Source: Dichotomocladium elegans (taxonomy: Eukaryota; Mucoromycota; Mucoromycetes; Mucorales; Lichtheimiaceae). From it: a stretch of 64,000 nt of DNA. The stretch lies in NCBI GenBank assembly GCA_025716815.1, contig JAIXMN010000007.1:823501-887500 (forward strand). Reading direction: 5' to 3'. The translations under genes were made by a program, and so were the position numbers. Shown here piece by piece: positions 23,409-34,626 of this stretch. The stretch's first letter is position 1. Every line of letters starts with the position of its first letter. Under the pieces are notes generated by a model. The model worked only from the letters and a program-made list of their open reading frames with translations. It was not told where the DNA came from and did not search any database.

Positions 23409-25489
23409 TGGTGCATTGGATGATGTGGTGCCGCGAACTCGCTCGTGGTAGGAGAATGAACAGACATACCACCCATCATGTAAGGATGGTGACTATGGTG
23501 AGCGTAGGGCTGCGGATGCTGAGGTGGCGGTGGTGGAAGCGCTTGGGAGGAGGGTGGATTAGGCGTTGTGGGAGACATGACCATACCCGTATTCATGTAC
23601 GAGTGCGGTGGCGGGGGCGGGGGTGGGTAGTAAGCTGTTGGTGTGGGCGCATGTGCGTACTGGCCGTAATCGCTCATCAGGTGCGGTGGCGGTGGCGGCG
23701 GAGGATGGTGTGGCTGCACAGCCGCAGCCGTGGATGGATGAGGATACGGCGGTCGGTGTGGTGCGAAAAAGCGATGGCTGTCCTCATCGGTAGGCGAAGC
23801 GATAGGCGCAGGGCCGCCAGGGCCGCTGCTACTGCTGCCGCCACCGCCAGCGCCATTACCACCCGCACTGCCATTACCACCAGGGCCGACGGCCGCTGCT
23901 GCAACGGCCGCCGCCGCCGCTGCTGCTGCACGCTCCTGTTGACTGTCTGTGTAGTGGCCAGGAGACCGTCCACGGACCACAAGCGGAGCAGACTGGCACG
24001 ACGCAACCTTGATCTGCTGTCCCTGGTCGGTTTCTGCATAGAGTTCAATGACGCAAACATAGTATTGCTGGGCCGCCCGACGCTTGCCGTTATTCGCTGT
24101 TGCGGTCTTGAACTGGATGCGCTCGAAAGTGACAATGTTTTGGTTGGCGCCCACAGAGCTCATGTTGAGATTACCGCCGGGCGTGATGGGTTTCGGCATT
24201 GGTGTTGTCTGTGGGCCCTTGTCACGCTTGGGCGTGTGCTGCACGAGCTCGATGCGCTTGTCGCTGTTGGATACTCGGGCCGTAATCCCCAGGAGGAAGC
24301 GACGTACGGGATAAAAGAGACCGTCGTCTGTGCGGACAAGGCAGGGAGGCTCATGATCCGCATAATAGTGGCCGACGCCATGGATGGAGAATGCACTACT
24401 GACTTGGAAATAATTCCGGCGGTAGCAGGTCCAATCATTGTCGGCCAAAAAGAACCCTCGATCCATTTTAGAGTGAATGCGAACTGAGACCCTAATGGAA
24501 GTTTTGCGCTGTTAGTGGACGACGGATTCGGCTCTTTCTCCAACCCCCCCTTTCCAAACAGAGATGTATTTTTTCTTTACAGGCTGGTACGGTCGAGCGC
24601 AAACAGGTTCTCGCATGGCTTGGTTGAGCTGAAGAACGGACCCGTCTCGGGCGGGAAGAGAGAATCACTTCGGCCTCGTTTACGATACACCTGACCAGGG
24701 CTTTCCACGGAGTATGGCGCTGAGGTATAGGCTCTCCCGGGTGATGGAATACTGTTGCTGGTCTTTGCGGGGCTTGGGCGGGGCGGACTGAGTTATGAGG
24801 AGTAAGAGGCTTTTTTTGTGCTGGGATCTCTCGAGTCGATTACTGATAACTTACCCCGTCGTCATTCTCATATCCATTTGATCCTGCTTGCTACCATAGC
24901 CATTGCCAACGGGTGAGTATGAGGGATGCTGGTGGCTGAGATAAAAACGAAAAAGGGCTATGAGTGCGGTGATCTTTACAAGTCGACACTGCTTTCACGC
25001 CCCCACTCGGTCCACCCCTTCTTTTGTGTCGCCGCTTCTCGACACACAAGAGCAGGTACACATGCAGGTTGCACCAAAAAAAGGCGCATAATTGACAGCC
25101 ACGCGCATCAAAACAATCGTGACGAGAAAGGGGACTTACATGGGTGGATGTACTGGCGCACCCATTGGATAACCGTGATCCATGGGGGGATAATGAAGGG
25201 GGCCATCGGAAGGGCTGTTTGATTGCCACTCTTTTGATTCGTGAACCGAATTCATCAGACACTGATACGTTGAGGGGCTGTGAGGAGGAGGATAAGAAGA
25301 GGAAGAGGAAGAAAGAGGGAAGGAAAGCGTTTCATAAGATGGAATAAACCTTATAACGCAAAGAGATGGAGCGGAACTATAAATAAAGCAGCAAAGTTGA
25401 GGAGCAGACCTACTGTTATATTCACCAATAAATATATGGAACCCGATTCCAAGATCGGCGTGTGTGGGTTGAGTGTGCTGGGTGCCCAT
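22997..25489 (-). CDS. NDT80/PhoG-like transcription factor (VIB-1 type)
   Basis: A sequence-specific regulator of the Ndt80 family, which in fungi controls meiosis, nutrient stress, extracellular enzymes or cell death. Exons: 25140-25489 (start uncertain), 24855-24935, 24581-24787 and 22997-24491, total about 710 residues. The DNA-binding domain is plain: FFSSTKPCENLFALDRTSL, VRIHSKMDRGFFLADNDWTC, YRRNYFQVSSAF, then VTFERIQFKTATANNGKRRA, QQYYVC and the end motif APLVVRGRSPGHY. The last intron has a CACTAAC branch site 16 nt before the chosen acceptor. The C-terminal half is low complexity (polyA, G, P, H and Q), consistent with an activation or condensation-prone region. The N-terminal exon is Pro/His-rich. 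An additional small 5' exon is possible, and ATG choices at 25489 or within exon 1 are open. Confidence 0.85.
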
Positions 25490-28267
25490 ATTCACCACTT
25501 GCGCACGCAGCAGCAGAACCTTGTATGTCGACAATGGCCCATCTTCACACCGACTCCTCTTTTCTCTCCGTCAGTAATGTGCGCGCCAGTTAAATCAAGG
25601 CCGTTAAACGTTGCTCAGAGGGGGGGGGGAGAGAGAACATTCATCGTTTGCTGTCCGTGCGCGCATGGGACAGCCCTTTGTAACGCCCTATGAAGTCTGT
25701 AACCACAAAAAACAATGATCGACCTTAAACCCAACATCAGATCCACCTCTTTCCTCGCCCCAAAAATGCCCAATGTGCGATGAGCTATTTCACCTACCCA
25801 CCGCTCTCCGTCGCGGGAAAAAGAGAAAAGTTTTCCGGTTGCACAAACTTACTCTATCAACTCCCTCCCCCATATTTGTCTCTCTAATCTTCTTTTAGGA
25901 AGTCGAGAAGGTCTGTTGGGAACTTAACTCTTTTTCGCTGATGCAGCGCTAAGATATACCCTATTTTCCCTCCACGACCTCCCCTTTTGAGTGTCATTTT
26001 TGGTATACAGAAACCATACATGTGAAACAAAGGACATCCAGCGGCATGAGGGAGTCCTTGTGGAACCGCATGCAGCGCATCCGCGCGCACTTGTATGACC
26101 TAGTCAAAGGGTTTTTTTAACAAATAAGGTGGGGGGGGGGAGGGACCTCGTCTCCTACCCACAACCGTCGTCTTGGATGCCTCTTCAGTGGAATGATCAA
26201 GCGCCGATTTCTGTCTTTTATTTCACTAATCATCGCGCTTTATTTTTTCCGCCAATCTGATGCCTTGTTTTTCCAGATGGAAAGGGCCAGTGACTGGGCT
26301 TCCATATCATCCCATGTGTCGATCACTACCTAAAATATGATAGCTATCGGTGAATCCAACTGTTCCCAAGATGCTTGTCGACCGTCTTCAATCGAATGAA
26401 TGTGATCTTGGGGGAAATGAAAGCATACTGCTGGTAGATATGACTACACGTGATTTCCAAAGACAAAAAGGGTGGGGGGGAAGAATAAGAGCACACCACG
26501 CAAAAAGGTAAATCAGCAGGACTCTTTTACCGATTACTGTCAATTGTCTAAACACCCACTGTGCTTTGTCGATCGCTTCGTGTAATCTCTCACAAAAAAA
26601 AATACAAAGCGATTCCAATGGATCGTCCATGCATCATGACGCGCTATACACTCCCTGGCCGCTTGGAGTGGGGGGGGGCGGGAAAACGAGGAGCGTATGA
26701 GAGTAAAGCGCACATGATGCTTCGCAGCGATGAAAAACGCCGGGGCATGTGAAAAAAGAGCGCCACGATTTTTGCCTTCTAACTTCTCCAGTTTGTCAGC
26801 ACTTCTTCCCACTCCACCAGCCCGTGCAGCGGACGCAGCTATCCAAAAAGAAACTATGCAATCAGCTTCTTTGGATGGATCTAACGAACACACTCTTTTT
26901 CTCCCACCACTGACGATGATTCTCTTATTAGGATGATAGGAACGAGCAAATATTTCCGTATTTCGAATACGTCGTGGCATGATACTCTTTCTTTGTTGTT
27001 GCATAGTAGTATCAATGGCTCTGTCCATCTCTCTCGCTAAGCGAAATCCCTATGGTAAGTCATCATTGGAAGAACGGATTTGCTACGTGTTGGATCATAC
27101 TGTATCCAGGATAAAAAAAAAAGAGAGAATCAGTACATCAAGTTTGATGTTACACATACACTGTTTTTTGCCCAATAATAAACCGTAATTCACCAGCTAA
27201 TCTATCTTTTTCCGGGATTCCTTTATACGAATAGACGTAGAACGCTTTTGAGGAATGTGCCGCTGTATCACAAGAGTTACACACATATATACACCTTACA
27301 CATGCAATCTAGTTTTGATACGGGACAAATGACCTATCCTTGTTGTCTCACCGGTTCCGTAACTGCTTTACTGAGATCGACAGGAAGAATAGCTAACTAC
27401 TGCCTTGAACATCCCTTTGTAACAGATCCTGGTTCATCTGTATCAGAGCAACAAAAAAGGATACTCCGTACCCAATTGTAGCTGCAAGGATGGTCAAACG
27501 GATCTATGGATTCGATGTATCCTATACTTTTTTTTTTATAGGAGAGGGCAGTCTGCGGTTGACCATCCACTATCAGTGGAAGAGTAAAAAAAAGATCATG
27601 CCATAGAGATACAGTTCGTTTCTTTCTTTTTTCAACAGACAGAGAGCGCATGTAGATACACCTATCAGGGAGTAGCACGAAGAAAGGTTGGAAGAACGAG
27701 GGTGAGGAAAAAGTAGTACTGGCGCACAGTTCTCTTTATTGCACGGACCACTAGACGTCTCATTTGATATACATGCTTAACCCGCGTCCTCTTTTTACAA
27801 AAACATACACATACATATATATATATGTATATATGCGAGAGAGAGAGTGTGTGTGTACGTATGTACAACATGGACAAACATTCTGGCGCACGACTTGGAC
27901 CATGCAGATGGAACACGCAAAAATGACAGCTCAACACTCAGAACAATAGCTCATCAATGTCCTCTGTCAACTCGGATCGTGTTACATTTATTAGGTGCTA
28001 CAACAGCAGGTGTTACATTCATACGACAAGAATAACATTGGATACAAATGTTGATGATCTTACTGTACAACAGCAAACAACCAAAGAAAAAAGAGCCAAG
28101 TGTATTTCGAGTCTTATTCTGCTTTCTCTCGGAAAGAAGTTTCTTTTCTCCTTTGGTGGGAGGCGGTAGAGAGAACGGGGGGGGATGTCTATTTGCGTGT
28201 ATGCGAGATTGTTTACAAATGGATTGTTGATATAAATTAAAAGAGAGAGAGAGAGAGAGAGAGAGGG
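25490..28267. other. Intergenic region of about 2.8 kb
   Basis: No supported gene. The left end is the presumed promoter and leader of the NDT80-like gene. It contains G-runs, T-runs, a TA/TG tract at about 27805-27860 and a (GA)n microsatellite at its right edge. Short frames (for example minus 26540-27028) have no recognisable motif. Confidence 0.45.
28242..28266. repeat. (GA)n microsatellite
   Basis: Perfect GA dinucleotide run ending just downstream of the spectraplakin-like stop codon, hence in its 3' UTR. Confidence 0.85.
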
Positions 28268-31200
28268 TTATCGTGAACGCCGGGGCGTAGTGAAGTTGGT
28301 ATCTTTGAGTTTAGCTTTCGTCATCCTGACCTCCACCTGGTTGCCTTCGCTGTCTACCGGTACTAGGAACTTGTTGCCTTCCTTAATACCGTGGCCGAAT
28401 ACAGTCGAGAAACCTCGCTGGAATGGTGTCGACCGCGATTCCCGCATCGAAGGGCGCGAGCCTATTCCTGGCGACTGGCCGCCTCCACCTCCACCTCCAC
28501 GGATCGAAATCACTCCTTCTTGAATTCTACCGCCCCGAGTCGTTGGGGTGATCCCTTGCTGCTTCGGCATTGCTGCCTGGCGCGGCACATAGTTCCCATC
28601 CTCCAATAAGCGCTGGTCCCGAAGGAACTGCGATAGCTCCACCCAGCCGCCGCCCACTCGGACCATCACCATACGGCTCCGCAGAATGCGGCAATACGCA
28701 AGCTTCGGTGTCTTGGTACCGAACCAATAGCGGCCCACTTCACCAGGTACCATCTTGACAAGGACTTTATAAGGCGAGTCATTGACAATGTCGCCCAGCG
28801 CCACGTCCAGGTCGTTCTTCGGATCTGCCACGTACGGCTCCGGCGTCTTGGTCTTTGCTCGTGGCGGGACTTGATGCGATGGTCGTGAAGCTGGTGTTGT
28901 GCGTGCGGTGTTGAGTCGGCGACCTGCACCCGTACCGATCGTATGACGCGCAAGCGGAGGAGGGCGCGTGTTCATCACCGACTGAGGTCGTGCCTTGGTT
29001 TGCGTCCCGACCGGCCGTGGTGTTGTCCGGGAAGGTGTCGGCTGGACATCAAACGAAGGCATCGAAGCACGCTTGAGTAGCGTATTCCGTCGACCTTCGA
29101 GCTGAGCTAGGCGGCTGAAGAATGGATCTCCAACGGGACCAATCCTTCCTAAAAGCTCCTTCCGACGTGCTGATGCCTCAGCTTGAAGCTGGTCCCATTT
29201 CTCCCGGAGGTCCTCTAGGCATTTAAGTACCCGCCTGTCGCTGATTACAGGTTGTGCAACCTCCTTGGCTTCATCCATCAACTCTCCAATCTTGGGCTCA
29301 TAATATCGGTAGCGTGTATCCAGGTCGATCAGCATCCCTTGCAGGTCGGCCCGACTTGGCTGGCCGTCCACAATCCGGGCATACTCGGGTGATGCTCGAT
29401 CTACCACCTCAAACATTGCCGAGAGCATGACCTCCAGCTCCTCCACAACAGTCAAGAACGCTTCGAGCTTCTCTGCTGCAGCAATTGCTTCACGCTTGGT
29501 TTTAATGAGCTCCGTAAGACTCCGCATAGCTGCAGCAATTTCAGTTCGCTGGCCAGAAAAAATGTCTTCGCTTTCTGCGTTGCTGCTGAGCATCGTCTCG
29601 AGTTCGGTGAGCTTGATCTGAAGTTGATGCTCAATGTCGTGGTCTACGGCATCCAGTTCGGTCTTAGCACCCTGGAGTTCGTGCTCGATCGGCATCATAG
29701 AGAGCGGGCAAGTTGTAACCATCTTGAGATCGTTGCCATCGGTCGCTTCGATCAATTCTTCCGAGAAAGCAGAGCTTATCTGCACCGCATTGACACGATC
29801 CTTCAGACGGCCCACAAGCGTTACTATCTCCTTGACTTTCCGAGCAATCGCCACGTCACGCCATGAGTTTTGAACGCTTAGTTTGGCCACCTCCAGCTGC
29901 TTTGCCAGCTCGCTCCATTCGCACAAAATATCCGTCTCTCGACGCTGGATAGCCGACTTGACTCTCTCGGAATCGACGCTAATCTCGCGAAGATTGATCG
30001 ACTTTCCGTCCTTGCCTGCAAAAATGCGCGGCAACATGTTCTGGAAACCGCGCACCACCGGCTGCATCTCAGAGATCTTGTGCTCAAGGGTCTCAATCTC
30101 GACACGCAGCTCAGCTTCATCCTTGATACATACGTCGCTCGAGAGCTGATTGATCGCGTTGCTGCATTGACTCATCCAGGCATGAAGATCGCTGGCTGCC
30201 TTGGCATGGACTTGCGCCTTGCGGAAGAACGCCGCTTGGCGCTTCTCAAGGGCGATAGCATTGACCAGCTGATCGAGACCCTCCTCGACGCGCTTCACCG
30301 GTTCATTGACACTCTGCGCGCTGTAGCTATCCTTTTCCAGCGCTCGAGCATCTTTATAGAGCTTTTTGATGCGTTGCTGCAGGCTTTTGACCTCTTCTTC
30401 CGATGCTGCCGCTTGACTAAGAGTTTGGCGAGTGAGTTGCTCTATCTCCTGCACCGATCCGCCCGCAAATTCGCTCTGTCCCACCGTGGACATGCGCCGG
30501 TTAATGAGCTCCTTTTGTGCCTGGATATCGCTGAACACTGCGTCGACACACGTGAGAAATTCACTGAACGCGAGAGCGTTGTTCGCGTTCTTCCTCAGGG
30601 CATCCACATTGGCTTGCACCCTTTGGACTTTGTTCATCAGTGTAATATGTCGCTCTCGCGCACATGAATAGTTGGCTGTCTCGAGCGGATCATCCTTATT
30701 GCAGACTGCTGATTTGATTTCCTTATCAAGCGGTGTCAGTTCTGATATGGCTTTGTTGATCTTGGTCTCAATGTCCTCCAGATCGGACTCGGTCCATCCG
30801 CCCTTGGCAAGCTCTGCTATTCTTTCGTGCAGTCCCTCGAGTAATGTATTCTCAACAACACTTAGTCTTCGTTGCCGCTGATACCAATCTTTGACTGTAT
30901 CCGTGAAGCGCTCCAGATCCTTAATATCGTTGCCAAGGACTGCCCAGTCTTTCTCAAGAACATCCAGCGTCTGTCGCATTTCCTCTGCATTCTCGACACC
31001 CACGGGTATTAGTACTTTTGAATCTTTTTTGAGTTTCTCGATCTGACTGCTGCGTGTCTGGAAGGAGTGGATCATTTTCTCGAGTGCCTTACTCAGCATC
31101 TCATGCCGCTGTCTGTCCTGCTCTTCTGACTGGCCAGTGATAAAGCCGTATGTCTGCCGCAGTCCGGGAAGGGAGGCTCGAGTATCGGTCAGATAGGACC

Positions 31201-34200
31201 GAAGCTCGCGCACTCGTTCAAAATAGGTGTTGTCGTCCTCCAACTTTTTGCGTAGATTCGCCAAATCGAGACTGTGCGCATCAAGCATTTCCCGCAATCG
31301 GTCAAATACGTTGGTAAGATACTGAGAGGCTTCGTCTAGACTGTCCTTGTCGATAGATGTTTCCATCTTCTGCACGGAATCCAGAAACATTTGGATTTTT
31401 GTTAGTACATCAATGGTCTCATTCTCCTTGTCCTTGAGCTTCGCCGTCAGACTGTCATGGTCTCGCTCGAGCCTCAGCAGATCATCTGTCGAGAGAGCCA
31501 TCGACTCTGTTGCTGCATCCACCCGTGTTCTTCGTAGCTGCTTGAGTCGATCATCGGCCCATTCGCTCAGACGCGTTGCATCAACCAAGAACTGCTTTCC
31601 CCGTCGGTGCATCGTAAGGACGTTCCGAAGCCCGTTGAGAGCGTTGTCCAGGTCTTCACCGAGAAGCACAAGTTCTGTTCGTTTCTCGCTAATTACTTCG
31701 CGTATAGCCCCGTTTGATTCGTCGTTTTCTTTGATGTCGACCTCCAGAGCTGCTATTGGGTAGGGTATCCTTCCTGCCGTCGACGTCACTAACTGTACAA
31801 TACGCTCATGCATTGCCTGCACGCGTGCCGTCATGTCGCGATCGTTGTCGTCCGGAAGTGCGGTCATCTGGGCCTCACGTATATCTGCCTTAAGCTGTTG
31901 CACATCCGTCTTGACCAAATATACATGGTAAAGAAAGTCCATCACCTTGAGACGTTGCTCAACGACCTGGCGGGCAAGATTGATCCTCTTTAAAAGATCA
32001 TCATACCGTTGGCAGCAATCATCATGTCGAGCATTTAAATGATCAGGCATGTTAACAGAAATCGAATCTTCAAGGTCATCAAACGCCTCGATGGTAGCAG
32101 CGTATTGACCGTGTTCAAATTCGGCCCCTTTGTTCTCGAGCATCAGGAGACGTTGGATTACAAGCTCCTTGAGCCGTTCTTGTGCCATTAGCTGATCTCG
32201 ATGCCGTGTTTCGTCTGTACCGTCTACGACAAGATCGTCCTCCTCGACCTGCCACCGAGCATTCTCACGCACAAAAGCTTCCACCTCTTTCTCGGTCTCA
32301 TCGATCCAGGTCTTGGTCTTTACGAGCTCTTCCTCCCACACGAGACGGTTTGTCAATTCCTGAAGACGATTGCTTTTGCGTTGCATGGTGCCCATCAGCT
32401 GCTCGAGCAAGTTAATCGCCGTTAAAGTAATTTCGATCGTTCTCGCATCAGCTGGACTGAGTTCCTTGGTAAGTTGGCCCCCCATCAGCGGCTTGACGTG
32501 GGCTCTCAGGCGGGCCATATCTTCACTGTCAAACGCTCTAATCTCCTTTTGCAGCGCTTCATGGGCTGCGTTGAGAGTCTCAATTTCCTGCCGGGTCAAG
32601 GGAAGTTCCTTAGATTGAATCGCCTCTGGCACAGCAATTTCGTCAAGCTTCACGGTGCGGATCTCGATCCATTTACGAATCCGTTCCGCTTCAGCAAACC
32701 AAATGCGGACCTCTTCCACCCAAGACTTAACTAGTTTGTTTTTCCTAACGAGGGCATCGAAATGTTTTGGGTACGCCTCATCCTCGCTGGACTGCACAAG
32801 GTCGCTGTAAACCTGGGCCACATCATTGATGATGCATGTCGCCTTCTCGACCTTGGCCTCCATATGCGGGATATCCGTGTCAGTCGAAGCAGGTGTCATC
32901 TTAAGCATCATGGTCTGTGCCGCATCAAGCTCAGTCCGGGCGCTGGCACATAACTGAGCAAACCCGAACTCATGCCGGAATGTTTCCAAAAGACGTTCCG
33001 CTTTGTCCGTATCATCCAGCAAGCCTTGAAACGCACTGTTGACCTGTGCAATCCGTGCCTTCACGTCCGAGTCATCTGTGTCGATCTCCAGATTGCAGAA
33101 CTGATGAAAAGCCTCGAGCTCATCTTGTTTGAAGGATTGAAGCGTGGCTTGATACGCTGCGAAATTCAGTTCATACGCCCGGAGATCCTCCTGACCAGCC
33201 TGTAGTGGATGCAGTTTGCGTGAATGGTCGCCGCCCTCGCTCTCATCGAAAGAATACTGAGTGTCGGGCGTAGCGACTGAGGAGCTCCGCATCTGATAGT
33301 TGGACGACCGGGTTGGGATCATCACCACCAATCTGTTCTGGAACTGTGCGATCTTTTCCAGGAGTGAAGCAACGCGTGCCTGGAACTCTTCGTCAAGCGA
33401 GTTGATCTTGGTGGTTTTGGTGAGTCGCACTTGGGTATAGGTCGTCTTCAGGGTAATTTGGGGTTGCGAATATTGCTTTTGCTCCTGTTGACCAGGGTCT
33501 GAATATTCTGCACTGCTGAGGGAAGGTGTGGAACACGTCTCTGCGTCGAGCTGCCACCGTTCAATATCGCTTTGCCGCTTTTCCGTGACCTGTTCGTTTT
33601 TATTCCGCGCCCGCACAGCATATACGAACTCTACCAGATACGCCAAGATGGATTCTTCGTCGACGTGCATCGCATCCGCGAGCGTGGATGCATCGAGTAG
33701 TATTGGCACATGAAAAGCGTTGTGTGCCCTCCGAAACGCTGTCTCGAGCGTGAGTCGCCACCGACTCCGATCCTTGCTATTGATTACAAAATCTTGCATG
33801 TCCCGCACACAATCAGGCTCGTGGCAATGTAATAATGCCATGAAGAGTAGGCCGTCCTGCCATGCATCGCTGCAGTCGTCAATGGAAGGTATGAGTGCCG
33901 CATTGACGTATTCTGCAAGCGTGACCTGTGCATATGTCAACAGGACTTGTTGGATATCAGCGGGCGAAACTGCTCCGTGGTGGGGTATACTGATAATTGG
34001 GTGAACCTAGGTTCGAACGAGAGATGGGGGAGCAGAAAAAGTTGCGTTCATTTTCATATGAGATCAGAGCCATTTTTGTTATATCAATATATATCTGTGT
34101 ATGGGCGTACATGTGAACTTATAAAGCCAAATGTGTCGTCCTGCATTGCATTGATGATATACGCTTGGTATTGCGTTAGGATATACGATAAAAGGCTGAT

Positions 34201-34626
34201 GAACTGGTCCTGGTCGCCGCGGGCAACGGCCTTCATGGATGCAACAGCCTCGATGTTCTGCTGTCCTATCCAATCGTGCAGTAATTTCGTTGCTGTGTCT
34301 AAATTCCTTGGCTCGCTGTTGTTTAGCGGTTGTATCCGAGAACCTGCTACTGTCTCAATGAGATCGATTAGAATCTCTCTGTCTAGTAGCTCAGAAAGCC
34401 GAGTAACCCGGGGGTCGCAACCAAGCTTATGGTTAACCCAGTTCAATAATAGTTGTTCTCGTAATTGGCGATATTCTGGCGGGATGGCATGTGGAGGTGA
34501 GGGCGGCGTGATCGGTAAATCTGAATATAATCGATCGATGCTGGATGGCGCGCGTGAAAGGGCATGAAGCTTCGATGACGGATTATTAGAGGGGAGGTCT
34601 GAGTCGATGTCAAGATGTGCTGCCAT
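28268..34626 (-). CDS. Spectraplakin-like cytolinker (CH-CH, spectrin-like rod, GAS2)
   Basis: Expected to cross-link actin filaments and microtubules in the cytoplasm. Two exons, 34111-34626 and 28268-34006, joined in phase 0, give about 2,084 residues. Residues about 50-165 form a first calponin-homology domain (QLLLNWVNHKLG, LSELLDREILIDLIETV, LLHDWI). Residues about 195-305 form a second (VTLAEYVNAAL, AWQDGLLFMALLHCHEPD, LVEFVYAVRA). A rod of about 1,400 residues follows, rich in Leu/Glu/Lys/Gln heptads with recurrent Trp positions as in spectrin repeats. Next is a Pro/Arg/Thr-rich basic linker. A GAS2 domain follows at about residues 1915-1990 (YKVLVKMVPGEVGRYWFG, LAYCRILRSRMVMVRVGGGW, LSQFLRDQ). 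The family is well known in animals. A fungal member with this full layout is unusual. The single 5.7-kb open exon leaves no doubt that the gene is real. Confidence 0.9.

Noticed and set aside
23222..24487. 421-codon plus-strand open frame
   Set aside because: Lies wholly antisense to the NDT80-like coding exon, composed of Arg/Trp/Met runs from complementary CCG/CAT/CAG repeats.
29427..33713. Numerous plus-strand frames opposite the spectraplakin-like exon
   Set aside because: Antisense shadows of a clear coding exon; none carries a motif.
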